DNA of 64,000 bases from Nitrospira sp. (GTDB lineage: Bacteria; Nitrospirota; Nitrospiria; Nitrospirales; Nitrospiraceae), in assembly GCA_005116955.1 (NCBI GenBank), contig SWDI01000002.1, positions 347,608 through 411,607 of the forward strand, read 5' to 3'. The notes beneath the pieces were generated by a model. That model was given only the letters and a program-made list of their open reading frames with translations. It was not told the DNA's origin and made no database searches. Within the stretch, counting starts at the first letter, position 1. Each line of letters opens with the position of its first letter. This document shows, one piece after another, positions 8,657 through 17,318 of the stretch. Position numbers and translations under genes: made by a program.

Positions 8657-10012
8657 CTAACTCAGTGTATGGAGACTGCCAGTTGCACGGGCGAGATTGA
8701 CCCGAGCAGCGTTGAGCTGAAAGAGTGCGCTGACGAAGTTTTCTCTGGCACGGGCTACTGACGAAAGCCCATTGGTGAGTTCAAAGTGACTAGTGGAGGT
8801 TAGGACGGCATAACGTTCTCGCGCAAGATCCAGTTCTTTCGTCGCCATCTGTAACCCAGTCTGCGCAATGCCAACTTGTTCCTTGGCCGCTGCCAGTGAG
8901 GCGAGCGCATCGTGCACTTCCATCTTGATGTGGTTGAGCACCGATCTCATGCGTAACGATTCTTGCTGCCACTGGCTTCTGGCTTGGGCAATGCGACCTT
9001 CACGCTGGGCTCCGTCAAAGATGGGAATCTGGAGGATCAGCGCCATATTGTAAGTGTCGAGCGTGTTGCTCCAACGATTGCCGATGAGCCCATACTCTCC
9101 CTGAGCCACCAGCGACGGCAACCGCTCCCCAGTGATGGAAGCATAGGTCAGCTCCAAAGCTTTCACACGGGTGTGCTGTGCCTGAAGCTCTGGCCGTTGC
9201 CTCAATGCAGCTTCCACCGCCCCCTGCGGCGTCGAGACATCCGACATATCTGTCAGCCATTCATCGGTCAGAACGAGAGTAGTTTCCGTGGGCAGTGCGA
9301 GCAGGTTGACGAGACTCAGTTTGCTATGTTCAAGATCATACTGCGAAGATGACCCTTGTTGCCGCTCCGCAGCCAGCTGCGCTTCCAGCCGTGCGATATC
9401 CAATCCTGTGGCCAGCCCTCCCCGTTGCCGTTGCCTGACAGTGCCGAGTAATTCATTCATGACCTGCTGATTCGCCTCGTGCATCTTGATCATGGCGGTG
9501 GCCTTCAACCCTTCCATATAGGTAAGCGCCACACTGGCCATCGTGTCCAATTTCTTGGCTTCCGCTTCCTGCTCAGTCATCTGGAGTGATTCCCGTGAGG
9601 CCCGCCACCGCTGAATTAAACTGAGGCTGAACAGATTCTGCGTGGCGGTGACCCTCGTATCAAAAATGCTGAAGGGATCGGTACGTACCGGCGAGAGCCC
9701 GATAGTACCGAGAAATTGTGTTTGCCTGGTCTGTCGCGCATTGGCGGAGACATTGGGCAACATGGCGCCCAACTGGGTTCGCACCTGACCCTTGGCCTCC
9801 TGAATTCGTTCTTTGTACAACAGCACGTCAGGATTGTTATCAACGGCTGCGGCCAACGCCCCCTTCAAGGTGAGCTGAAAAGGCTGTTGTGGAAAAGGTT
9901 GAGACAGGCCACCACTCGATCCATCGGTTAACGCATCAGCCCATACAAAGTCCGCAGCAAGGACTCCGACAGCCAGCAGACAGAGCCCAAGAGGGGCAGA
10001 TGATTTCACCAT
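8657..10012 (-). CDS. TolC-family outer membrane channel of a type I secretion system
   Basis: 451 residues with an N-terminal signal peptide (hydrophobic residues 7-23, cut near WADA). The mature protein has the two-repeat TolC pattern with long helices and the typical phrases NNPDVLLYKERI, LPSLVAQGEYGLIG and IPIFDGAQREGRIAQA. It forms the outer-membrane tunnel for the ABC exporter and adaptor encoded just upstream. The gap to the HlyD gene is 4 bases, so they are co-transcribed. It is a paralogue of the TolC protein at 35189-36541; both contain a GGxATGLDxARLExQL stretch. Confidence 0.93.
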   Translation of the reverse strand: MVKSSAPLGLCLLAVGVLAADFVWADALTDGSSGGLSQPFPQQPFQLTLKGALAAAVDNNPDVLLYKERIQEAKGQVRTQLGAMLPNVSANARQTRQTQFLGTIGLSPVRTDPFSIFDTRVTATQNLFSLSLIQRWRASRESLQMTEQEAEAKKLDTMASVALTYMEGLKATAMIKMHEANQQVMNELLGTVRQRQRGGLATGLDIARLEAQLAAERQQGSSSQYDLEHSKLSLVNLLALPTETTLVLTDEWLTDMSDVSTPQGAVEAALRQRPELQAQHTRVKALELTYASITGERLPSLVAQGEYGLIGNRWSNTLDTYNMALILQIPIFDGAQREGRIAQARSQWQQESLRMRSVLNHIKMEVHDALASLAAAKEQVGIAQTGLQMATKELDLARERYAVLTSTSHFELTNGLSSVARARENFVSALFQLNAARVNLARATGSLHTLS

Positions 10013-10016
10013 CCGA

Positions 10017-11411
10017 TCACCGCTCCCTTAGGCTTTCCTTCATTGACTTGAGTAAGGGACTTAGCAAATACTCAATGATGCGGCGCTGCCCAGTCTTGAT
10101 CTCGACGGTCACAGCCATCCCAGGAGAAAGATTCACCTGTTTACCTTCGACGTGCATCGTCGACCGATCCATATTGACTCTCGTTGGGTACACCAGCCCG
10201 ACTTTTTCGATGGAAACGGCATCGTCGGAGACGGTCAGTACAGAGCCTGGAATCGTGCCATATAACGTGAACTGGAACGTTTCGACCTTAATCTCGACCG
10301 GCTGGCCTTCCTTCACAAACCCCACATCCTTGTTTTCTACCTGCGCCTCGACCTCAACCGGATGGTCCTGCGAGACGACGAGGAGCAGCTGCTGAGCTGG
10401 GGTCACCACACCGCCAACGGTATGCACCGCTAGCTGTTGCACCACGCCGTTGATCGGCGCGACAAGCCGCTGCAAACCGGCCTTTTGTCCAGCCTTCGTG
10501 ACTTCTTGCGAGAGCGAGAGAGCCTTGGTTTCGAGCGCCGACAGTTCCGCCTGTTTGCTCTGCTGGAATTCCAACCGCATGGCCCGATAATGCTTCTCAG
10601 CCTCGGCGAGCGCCGCCTGATCTTGTTGGAGCTTCCTCTTTTGCCCGGCTAACTCTTGCACCTTGTCAATGCGCTGCCCTTCAGCCTGGAGAAAGTCCAT
10701 CTTCGTAACCGCTTCATGCTCCAGCAGCTTCTTATAGGCCTCGGCACGTTCTGTCTCCATCGGCACCGTGGCTTCCAAGCGGAGAATGTTCTCTTTGGTT
10801 TGCTCGACCGCAGCCTGACGCTGATCAACCAGGTATTGAGCTGCCGCCATCTTGGCCTGATATTCGGCGAACTGGTCACGCAACAACTGTTGTTGCAACA
10901 AGACAGAGACGCTCTCTGAATCTGGAGGGGCCTCAAATGTGGACTGCCCCTTGATCAGGGCTCGCAATCTCGCCGCTTCCACTTTCGCCGCTCGATATTC
11001 ATTGAATGCCCGGTCACGGTCGGCGCGATTGAGGGTCGAATCGAGCTCGATCAGCACATCGCCTTGTTTTACCGCTTGTCCATCCTGGACCTGAATGGAA
11101 GCAATGACCCCTGTTTCGTAGGGCTGGACGATCTTCGAGTACCCGCTGGGGATGATCTTGCCCTGAGCCGTCGCCACGATATCGATCCAACCGAACGTGG
11201 TCCACAGCATTCCGGTAGTGAAAGCCGCCAAGATGGTCCAGAGGAGCGCTCGGCCGATCGGCGAGGGCGGTGCCTGCTGGATTTCCAATACCGCCGGCAG
11301 AAATTCTGTGTTACACCCGCCGGGAGCAGACATGCCGGCCAGCTGGCTTGATTCGGATTGCCACGCTGTCTTCCACACTATCCAATGTCGTGAGAACGCT
11401 CCCAAGATCAT
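10017..11411 (-). CDS. HlyD-family periplasmic adaptor of a type I secretion system
   Basis: 464 residues. A cytoplasmic tail (1-50) precedes one transmembrane helix (about 53-72), then a lipoyl-like half (GVIASIQVQDGQAVKQGDVLIELD), a long coiled-coil hairpin (about 130-310) and a second lipoyl/barrel half. This is the standard plan of a membrane fusion protein that joins the inner-membrane ABC exporter to TolC. The start ATG at 11411 has GAGGG a few bases upstream and lies 9 bases after the exporter stop. The order exporter, adaptor, TolC in one operon fits a complete type I machine. Confidence 0.93.
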   Translation of the reverse strand: MILGAFSRHWIVWKTAWQSESSQLAGMSAPGGCNTEFLPAVLEIQQAPPSPIGRALLWTILAAFTTGMLWTTFGWIDIVATAQGKIIPSGYSKIVQPYETGVIASIQVQDGQAVKQGDVLIELDSTLNRADRDRAFNEYRAAKVEAARLRALIKGQSTFEAPPDSESVSVLLQQQLLRDQFAEYQAKMAAAQYLVDQRQAAVEQTKENILRLEATVPMETERAEAYKKLLEHEAVTKMDFLQAEGQRIDKVQELAGQKRKLQQDQAALAEAEKHYRAMRLEFQQSKQAELSALETKALSLSQEVTKAGQKAGLQRLVAPINGVVQQLAVHTVGGVVTPAQQLLLVVSQDHPVEVEAQVENKDVGFVKEGQPVEIKVETFQFTLYGTIPGSVLTVSDDAVSIEKVGLVYPTRVNMDRSTMHVEGKQVNLSPGMAVTVEIKTGQRRIIEYLLSPLLKSMKESLRER

Positions 11412-11420
11412 CCTATCCCT

Positions 11421-13601
11421 CTACCCTGTACAGACTTGATGTGCATGTAAGCGCGCATACAACCCACCGACATGTAGCAGCTCATCATGCGACCCCTGCT
11501 CAACAATCTCTCCCTTTTCGACGACATAAATGCGATGGGCGGGCCGCACCGTACTCAGTCGATGCGCAATGATGAAGACCGTACGCCCCTGACTGATCTG
11601 TGCCATGTTCTGCTGGATGACCGCTTCGGATTCGTAATCCAGCTCGCTGGTCGCCTCATCGAAGATCAGAATACGAGGATTGGCGACCACGGCCCGTGCA
11701 ATGGCGATTCGCTGACGCTGCCCTCCCGACAACGTACATCCGTGCTCTCCGATCACGGTGTCATATCCATCTCCCAATTCCAGAATGAACTCATGGGCAC
11801 CGGCCAATTTCGCCGCCTGAATCACCTGTTCCATACCCAGCCCTGGGTCCGTCAACGCAATATTGCTCCGCACCGAGCCGTTGAACAGGAAATTTTCCTG
11901 CAGCACGACTCCCACTTGCCTGCGGAGCCAGGCAGGATCGACCTGCGCCAAATCCACGCCATCTACCAACATACGCCCCCGTTCCGGCACATAGAGACGT
12001 TGTAACAATTTCGCGATCGTGCTTTTCCCAGATCCAGATCGCCCGACAATACCGATCACTTGCCCAGGCGCGACGGCAAACGAGACCTTGCGAAGGATCT
12101 CCGGACCGTCAGGCCGATAGCGAAAGGTGACCTCATCGAACCGCACGTGGCCCGTCACATGGGGAAGCGTCGTCCGATTCTGGTTATATGAAGGCTCAGG
12201 CTGCGTATTGAGTACATCACCCAACCGCTGGACGGAAATCCCGACTTGCTGAAATTCCTGCCAGAGATTGACCAAGCGCAAGAGCGGCCCTGTTACCTGT
12301 GCTGACAGCATATTGAACGCGATCAACTGCCCGATACTGAGATCGCCTTCAATCACACGATACGCACCGACCCACAAGACGGCTACAGTGGTCACCTTTT
12401 GAACACACGCCGCTGATTGACCGGCAATCATCATCAGACTGGTGGCTCGAAAACTCGACCGGACATAGCCGGCCAGTTGTTCCTCCCACTTCCGCACAAG
12501 CGGAGGTTCGACCGCCATGGCTTTCACGGTTTGGATCCCGCTGATCGCTTCGACTAAGAAGGCCTGGTTTTCGGCGCCTCGGTTGAACTTTTCATGCAAG
12601 CGCACTCGGATCGCCGGAGTAATGGCGATCGACAGCAACACATACATTGGAAGCGAGCCCATGACCACAAGCGTGAGCGTGGGACTGTAGAACCACATCA
12701 CCGCAAGGAAGACCATGGTAAAGATCACATCCAACACCACAGTGACCGCATGGCTGGTCAAGAATTGGCGGATCTGCTCTAACTCGCGCACACGTGCGAC
12801 CGTGTCACCGATCCGTCTCGCTTCAAAATAGGACAAGGGAAGCGCCAGAACGTGTCGAAAGAGTTGCGCGCCAAGACTCACATCGATCCGGTTCGTGGTA
12901 TGGGCAAAAAGATAACTGCGGAGCCCACCCAACATCGCTTCAAAGACCGCCAGCGTAATCATACCGATGGCCAATACATGGAGCGTGGTAAAGCCTTTAT
13001 GGACAAGCACCTTGTCGATAACCACTTGGGTGAAGAGCGGGGTCAACAGCGCAAAGAGCTGAAGGAAGAACGACGCCACCAACACCTCGCCGAAGAACTT
13101 CCTGTACTTGACGATCGCGGGGATAAACCACGTGAAATCGAACTTCAAGTCTTGCAGACGGACATGGGCTCGCTTGGTACACAAGACCAATTCTCCGGTC
13201 CACATCGACTCGAACTGTTCGCGGGAGAGCACGAGCGGGCGCGCTTCGATTGGGTCCTGGACCAACACCTTCTCCGCTTCGACCTTCGCCAGCACGACAT
13301 AGCGGCCATCAGTCCGTTTTGCCATGGCAGGCAGCGGTGTCCCCTGGAGTTTGCTCCACGTGGTACTGACCAGACCGGCCTTCAGTCCGAGATGTTTAGC
13401 CGCACGGAGGAGCTCGGTATCTGAGAGGGCTTGCCCGGACTGTGCAAACTGATGCCGCAGCTGCGCCCCATCGGCGGGAAGATCATGAAAGCGAGCGAGG
13501 ATGAGGAGACAGATCAGGCCGCTATCTGCCGGTGATCCATTCAAAGAGGCAGTGGAGCTGTGGTGCACCTGTTGCGGTCCTGAATTGTTCATGGGAGCCA
13601 C
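11421..13601 (-). CDS. Type I secretion ABC transporter (permease/ATPase, HlyB-like) with inactive C39-like domain
   Basis: 726 residues: an N-terminal peptidase C39-like domain (about 20-150), six transmembrane helices (150-450) and a nucleotide-binding domain (480-726). Walker A GRSGSGKST, signature LSGGQRQR, Walker B ILIFDEATSELD and the H-loop IIAHRLSTV are intact. In the C39 domain the residue equivalent to the catalytic Cys is Ser (DSGLICLLILARFHD), so it should bind but not cut substrate, as in HlyB. That predicts RTX-type substrates without a double-glycine leader. GTG 13601 is preferred because AGGTGG lies upstream; ATG 13592 is the alternative. An RTX-like fragment lies upstream. 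Confidence 0.92.
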   Translation of the reverse strand: MAPMNNSGPQQVHHSSTASLNGSPADSGLICLLILARFHDLPADGAQLRHQFAQSGQALSDTELLRAAKHLGLKAGLVSTTWSKLQGTPLPAMAKRTDGRYVVLAKVEAEKVLVQDPIEARPLVLSREQFESMWTGELVLCTKRAHVRLQDLKFDFTWFIPAIVKYRKFFGEVLVASFFLQLFALLTPLFTQVVIDKVLVHKGFTTLHVLAIGMITLAVFEAMLGGLRSYLFAHTTNRIDVSLGAQLFRHVLALPLSYFEARRIGDTVARVRELEQIRQFLTSHAVTVVLDVIFTMVFLAVMWFYSPTLTLVVMGSLPMYVLLSIAITPAIRVRLHEKFNRGAENQAFLVEAISGIQTVKAMAVEPPLVRKWEEQLAGYVRSSFRATSLMMIAGQSAACVQKVTTVAVLWVGAYRVIEGDLSIGQLIAFNMLSAQVTGPLLRLVNLWQEFQQVGISVQRLGDVLNTQPEPSYNQNRTTLPHVTGHVRFDEVTFRYRPDGPEILRKVSFAVAPGQVIGIVGRSGSGKSTIAKLLQRLYVPERGRMLVDGVDLAQVDPAWLRRQVGVVLQENFLFNGSVRSNIALTDPGLGMEQVIQAAKLAGAHEFILELGDGYDTVIGEHGCTLSGGQRQRIAIARAVVANPRILIFDEATSELDYESEAVIQQNMAQISQGRTVFIIAHRLSTVRPAHRIYVVEKGEIVEQGSHDELLHVGGLYARLHAHQVCTG

Positions 13602-13605
13602 TCTT

Positions 13606-13975
13606 GTGCCACCTCTACCAGATAAAGTCGCTACGTCATGGTCCGAGCGCCGATTGTATCAACGGATCGGAACGGTTCTGACTTCTCTTAGAGGGGGGAC
13701 TGTCCAACGGAAGTGGGTATGAACGGAGACAGACAAATGGGGAGTGAGCGAGAGCTTAGGAAGCCATTGTTTTGTGATAGATGGATCGTATGCAAACCGA
13801 TAGGCAGCAGGTGCAATGATTCGCAGATACCAGAGGGGCAATCAGCTCATCGTTTATGAAGGTACAGGCCGTTGATGCAGCTCTCGTATTGCGAAACGTG
13901 GACTCGAACTGCTTGCGAACTGCAGCGTACTTGCGGGGCACTGACGAGGATTGCGCAATTTCGGTCGCACCCCCT
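13606..13975. other. Intergenic stretch between RTX remnant and ABC exporter
   Basis: About 370 bases with no convincing gene on either strand. It presumably holds the promoter of the secretion operon on the minus strand, but no clear -35/-10 pair could be picked. Confidence 0.4.
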
Positions 13976-14005
13976 GAAGGGCTCCCCCGGATGAGGGTGC
14001 CCTTC
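13976..14005. terminator. Hairpin after the RTX-like remnant
   Basis: A 7-bp stem (GAAGGGC / GCCCTTC) with a 16-base inner region lies 15 bases beyond the stop of the RTX-like fragment on the minus strand. No T tract follows, so its role as terminator is uncertain. Confidence 0.3.
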
Positions 14006-14020
14006 TGAGGATCGAGATGA

Positions 14021-14290
14021 TTATAGGAGAATGTCCGTGCCAGCCCCTCCCACAACGAGCGCCGGACTGCCGACGAGCTGAATCTCAAACTCTGCCGCAG
14101 CATCCGCATTGGTGTTGCCCTGCAGAACGCCCCCGACATACCGGAGGTGTCCAGCCGTAAACGCGCCGCCCCAGATGAAGGCCTGATTGCCAGCTGCCAA
14201 ACTATTGGCATCAATCGTGCTCAGATCGATCCGGTCGCCGAGCGCAGCGCCCGCTCCGGCAAAACCAATGATGGCGTCCTTACCCAAACC
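14021..14290 (-). pseudogene. C-terminal fragment of an RTX/serralysin-like secreted protein, truncated next to an IS
   Basis: About 90 codons on the minus strand encode the typical end of RTX-type type I substrates: a segment like DAIIGFAGAGAALGD, then RIDLSTIDAN, NQAFIWGGAFTAGHLRY, GVLQGNTNADAAAEFEI and VGSPALV, close to a C-terminal secretion domain of the M10 serralysin kind. No Asp/Gly-rich nonapeptide repeats or catalytic domain remain. The frame runs straight into the end of the ISL3 element at about 14290-14310, so the 5' part was probably lost when the IS inserted or by a later deletion. The fragment lies directly upstream of, and in the same direction as, the type I exporter operon, and so is probably the remains of its cognate substrate. 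Confidence 0.75.
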
Positions 14291-14299
14291 CGCTGGGCT

Positions 14300-15645
14300 T
14301 TCGCTAACTGAAATTCTGGGTCATCTCCTTCCCGAGTGGGTGATTTCGGCCTGATTTCATATCGGGTCGAGCATGCAGGTGAGGACTTTCAGGCGCAGGT
14401 ACTCCTCGTCGCGTAAGCCATAGCTTCGCCGCTGAATGACGCGGATCTTATTGTTCAGACCCTCGACGAATCCTAAGGCGACCGTGTTCTCCGGCTTGCA
14501 GTAGGCCGCGATACCGTCCCAGTGCCGGTCGATCATCTCGGCAAACTTCTCGTAGGGCTTCAGGCGCTGCCATTTGAGTGAGGCGCGCCAGTTCTCGAAG
14601 AAGCGCCGAGCCCAGCCTTCCCGCTCGTAGTCCCAGAGCTGCCCGAACTCCTCCTTAAGGAGGTAGGCCGTGTTCAATCGCCTGTTGGCCTTGAGCAACA
14701 GCTTCAAGCTCCGGCGCCCATCCGTCGTCAGGTTCTCCCGGTGCGACAGCAGCGTGTACTGCTGGCCTTTGATGAACCGCCGATCCTTCCCCGTCAAGCG
14801 GTAGTACTCGGCCTTGCGCACCGTGTCCAAGGCTGCGCCCAGGTGGCGTAACACGTGGAACTTGTCGAACAGAATGGCCGCGTACGGCGCGTGCTCCGGC
14901 TTGCGCGTCGAGTTGCGGAACGCTTTCCACATGTCCATCACGGCCAGCCGTATCTTCTTGCTCTTTGACAAGCCCAGCCACTGGTAGAACGCGTCCATAC
15001 TCTCTTCTGAGCGGTCCTTGCCCCCGAACCAGATCGGCTGTCGTCGTGCCAAGTCGCTGACCACGATACGGTAGGTGTGCCCCTTGCGGATTGAGCTCTC
15101 GTCGATCCCGACTACCTTTGGAGTAGGCGTCCCCGCTCGACGCAACTGCTCCTGCATGTACTGCGCGTCGAGGGCCTTGATTGTTTTCCAGTTCAGCCTG
15201 GTTTCCTCGGCAACGTCCTTGATCGTCATGGTCCGGCAGCGCCGTCCCACGAAGAAGGCGAAGCGGTTGGTGTGGAATGGATTGTCCGCCAGCCAGTCCA
15301 AGGTTTCCTGCTTCACCTTGCCGCACGTCTTGCACTCGACGCGACGAATCTCCACCTCCAGGTAGACCCGCGTGTCCCCGCAGGGCAGGTCGCGAACGCG
15401 GCGTATCTTCCGATCGTACCAGGCGTGATGGACGCACCCGCAGGCTCCGCATGCCGCTTTTTTCCCGCCGGTGGAGGCGAACGACGCGAGCCTTCGGGTC
15501 ACCGAAGATGCCTCGTATCGTTGGGCTTGGCCGGAAATCAGGAAAGCGGTAGGTGGCCCAGAGGCGTCGGTATGTTCGCATCCGGCGATCATGCCAGATG
15601 CTCAGCCCACCTCACACACAGAATTCACGCTCCTATCCTCAAGAA
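14300..15645 (-). mobile_element. ISL3-family insertion sequence (approximate ends)
   Basis: The element is defined by an ISL3-type transposase on the minus strand. Its ends are not sharp: reading inward from the left I see GAAATTCTGGGT and reading inward from the right GAATTCTGTGT, a weak inverted pair at about 14310-14321 and 15622-15632. No certain target duplication was found. It truncates the RTX-like gene on its left; on its right lies a remnant of an outer-membrane protein gene. Confidence 0.7.
14357..15592 (-). CDS. ISL3-family transposase (N-terminus apparently frameshifted)
   Basis: 411 codons. A zinc-ribbon region (CGACGCVHHAWYDRK, then CKTCG) precedes a helix-turn-helix (TIKDVAEETRLNWKTIKAL) and a DDE catalytic core: Asp in VGIDESSIRKGH, Asp in AVMDMWKAF and a late Glu in GFVEGLNNKIR. 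The first 45 residues of this frame do not look like the family. The other minus-strand frame, starting at 15581, encodes MRTYRRLWATYRFPDF and FGDPKARVVRLHRREK, which fits the usual N-terminus, and both frames meet at a run of six A (plus-strand T at 15458-15463). The true protein may need a frameshift there, or the gene is mutated. Confidence 0.85.
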   Translation of the reverse strand: MIAGCEHTDASGPPTAFLISGQAQRYEASSVTRRLASFASTGGKKAACGACGCVHHAWYDRKIRRVRDLPCGDTRVYLEVEIRRVECKTCGKVKQETLDWLADNPFHTNRFAFFVGRRCRTMTIKDVAEETRLNWKTIKALDAQYMQEQLRRAGTPTPKVVGIDESSIRKGHTYRIVVSDLARRQPIWFGGKDRSEESMDAFYQWLGLSKSKKIRLAVMDMWKAFRNSTRKPEHAPYAAILFDKFHVLRHLGAALDTVRKAEYYRLTGKDRRFIKGQQYTLLSHRENLTTDGRRSLKLLLKANRRLNTAYLLKEEFGQLWDYEREGWARRFFENWRASLKWQRLKPYEKFAEMIDRHWDGIAAYCKPENTVALGFVEGLNNKIRVIQRRSYGLRDEEYLRLKVLTCMLDPI

Positions 15646-15776
15646 ATGGCGTTTCTCGCGCGTCATTTGCCCACTCACCAGGGAGAAGAGCCTGTTTTCG
15701 AAGAATCTACGTAAGCGCGAACTTTTATAGCATTACAAAATGAGCGAGAGTCTATTTATCGTATTGTTTGGTCCAT

Positions 15777-15905
15777 GATTTCCCTTACGAGCTAGGGGAC
15801 GTTTTTCATAACCCTGTCGGTTGGTCTGTGGCCGGCTTCGTTTGGAAATCTTGGATGATATTCCAAGCTCGCAGGACATCGACGGTCAGGGCTGCGCCAT
15901 AGGCG
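15777..15905. repeat. Left copy of an imperfect direct repeat (3' end of the OMP gene)
   Basis: This stretch aligns in the same orientation with 17319-17440. Both begin GATTTCCCTTAC and include GCTCGCAGGACRTCGASGGT and GCCATAGG, with scattered substitutions. The right copy is the end of the outer-membrane protein gene plus its downstream sequence. The two copies bracket the small island at 16.0-17.1 kb. Confidence 0.75.
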
Positions 15906-15915
15906 CTGGCTTCCT
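15806..15915 (-). pseudogene. Remnant of the 3' end of an outer-membrane protein gene
   Basis: In the minus frame ending with TGA at 15806, the translation reads YGAALTVDVLRAWNIIQDF then QTKPATDQPTGL. This matches the C-terminus of the protein at 17348-18376 (YGVALTLDVLRAWHTIQDF, RTKPTTDQPAAS). Only about 35 codons are recognisable, with no upstream body, so this is a duplicated or left-behind gene end, not a working gene. Confidence 0.75.
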
Positions 15916-16048
15916 TTGGTCCACCTTCTTCCTGGATGGAAACGGATGCAACGCATTAGAAGAAACTGCGCACGAAATGCCTTGCACACCCATACCACTT
16001 GCAGCTATCACTTCATGGTATGAGAATCTGAGGTCAAATGGGTATGCC

Positions 16049-16396
16049 ATGGGAGTTATTTCACTCAAACTACCCGAAGAAATACTCGAGGCCAGCCGTC
16101 GTTGTGCTGACACGCTGCACCTTTCTCGGTCGGCATACATCCGTCGCGCTATTATTTATGGAATCGAGAACAGCAACTGGAGTGACGAGATCTCAGAGAG
16201 GGAGCTGGAATCAGTCGGATCGCTTCGATGTGGATCTGGATGCGCCTGTGTTACACTAGAGGCATGTCAGACCTCCCTGCCCATCAGTCCACGCCTTCCT
16301 TTAAACTGCTGCCCGCGTATCTTGGCACGACGTCAATCGAGGACACCATCAAAACAGCACGAGGTCGCAGGGTGCTCTGGTTGGAAATTTTATTGA
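16049..16396 (+). CDS. Ribbon-helix-helix (CopG-like) antitoxin-type protein, possibly degraded at the 3' end
   Basis: The first 45 residues, starting at ATG 16049, read MGVISLKLPEEILEASRRC and then LSRSAYIRRAI, a good match to CopG-type ribbon-helix-helix antitoxins as I recall them (a beta-strand followed by two helices, with SRSAYIRRAI as the second helix). After about residue 60 the resemblance ends, and the frame runs on to 16396, overlapping the next gene by more than 130 bases. This suggests a frameshift or an altered tail. RHH proteins usually bind their own promoter and neutralise a toxin. No MazF/PemK toxin follows; instead there is a nucleotidyltransferase module. Confidence 0.45.
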   Translation: MGVISLKLPEEILEASRRCADTLHLSRSAYIRRAIIYGIENSNWSDEISERELESVGSLRCGSGCACVTLEACQTSLPISPRLPLNCCPRILARRQSRTPSKQHEVAGCSGWKFY

Positions 16397-16602
16397 ATGA
16401 CCAATTGGATCTGACGCCCTGGCAATCCGAACCGGCAGTGCAAGAAGCCCACAGGACGGCCTGCCGATGGTATACCCACTACCGCCGCCTGCTGACCTAC
16501 CTCTTTAATCGTACCCCGCTCCCGATCGACGCAGGCCCAATTGATTTTCGCGAGTATCGAACATTCGCCGAGGCGGTCTACTTTGCCTACGCTCACCGCT
16601 GA
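16264..16602 (+). CDS. Uncharacterised protein partnering a nucleotidyltransferase-like gene
   Basis: 112 residues from ATG 16264 (MSDLPAHQ); I do not recognise a family. It is rich in aromatic residues and Arg (CRWYTHYRRLLTYLF, FREYRTFAEAVYFAYAHR) and probably helical. It overlaps the start of the downstream nucleotidyltransferase-like gene, the arrangement expected for a two-gene toxin/antitoxin or AbiE-like pair in which the first gene is the control partner. That role is inferred only from order and overlap. Confidence 0.5.
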   Translation: MSDLPAHQSTPSFKLLPAYLGTTSIEDTIKTARGRRVLWLEILLNDQLDLTPWQSEPAVQEAHRTACRWYTHYRRLLTYLFNRTPLPIDAGPIDFREYRTFAEAVYFAYAHR

Positions 16603-17113
16603 GTCTCTCATCGAGCTCCTCACCAGATATGTTGCCGACACGGACACCTGGGTAGACCTTCTCCTCGTCGGCGGCTTGGCCCTGCACGCCTACGGAGTCC
16701 CTACCCGAGCGACATTCGATGTGGACGCCGAATTGCAAGGTCCACTGATGCCGCTGAGGGATTATCTCACGGCCCAGAAGATTCCGACCGATCTGACCCA
16801 AAATTTTTCAGGGTGGTCCGTAGTGGCCATGCCTCCGGGATACCGGGACCGTGCCGTTGATCTCATCAACCGCCCTCGTCTTCGTATCCGTGTCCTGTCG
16901 CCCATCGATTTTGTGATTGCCAAGCTTCGTCGCGGAACGGAGCTTGACCTCGACGATGCATTCTTGGTGGCTCGACATCACCACCTCTCTCCCGAGACTA
17001 TTCAGGACAGTGCACGAGAAGCACTCACGGCCTCTCCAGAAGACACCACGCTCTTTCTCTTTCAGAAAACGGTCGATTTATTCTGCGCAAACCTCGCATC
17101 TTCAAACGGCTAA
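16583..17113 (+). CDS. Nucleotidyltransferase-fold protein (AbiEii/DUF6036-like)
   Basis: About 176 residues. The segment LLVGGLALHAYGVPTRATFDVDAEL has the GG...T.DVD pattern of nucleotidyltransferase-fold proteins such as AbiEii toxins and DUF6036. A second acidic/Lys motif follows (VLSPIDFVIAKLRRGTELDLDDA), typical of the family. The start is ambiguous: TTG 16583 gives LPTLTAESL right at the domain, while an in-frame start at 16541 adds 14 residues. It overlaps the end of the 16264 gene and sits in a small island bracketed by direct repeats. A toxin in a type IV-like pair is plausible but not shown. Confidence 0.65.
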   Translation: MPTLTAESLIELLTRYVADTDTWVDLLLVGGLALHAYGVPTRATFDVDAELQGPLMPLRDYLTAQKIPTDLTQNFSGWSVVAMPPGYRDRAVDLINRPRLRIRVLSPIDFVIAKLRRGTELDLDDAFLVARHHHLSPETIQDSAREALTASPEDTTLFLFQKTVDLFCANLASSNG

Positions 17114-17318
17114 GAGGGGGTTCAGAACACAAAGGGTAAGACCGGCATGAGTAGGCTCTCACGTTTTCTGAGTAGATGACTCACTCGTACCTGCATGCCG
17201 GAGGCAAGAGCGACCTATCCGTTCTCCCCCTGCTGATCAATGGCCTTGTCCCAGGTGAGCCCTGAGCCGCATGAAATCAACATGGTCGGGAGTAGTTTTG
17301 TAGGCTGGGGTGGCCTAG

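Noticed and set aside
12852-13424. 190-codon open frame on the plus strand opposite the ABC exporter gene
   Set aside because: It lies wholly antisense to a strongly conserved gene, is rich in Arg, His and Gln as expected of a mirror frame, and has no recognisable domain.
14655-15581. 308-codon frame overlapping the ISL3 transposase on the same strand, as a separate gene
   Set aside because: Only its first 40 codons look like transposase; the rest is Arg/Gly-rich shadow sequence. It is treated as the frameshifted N-terminus.
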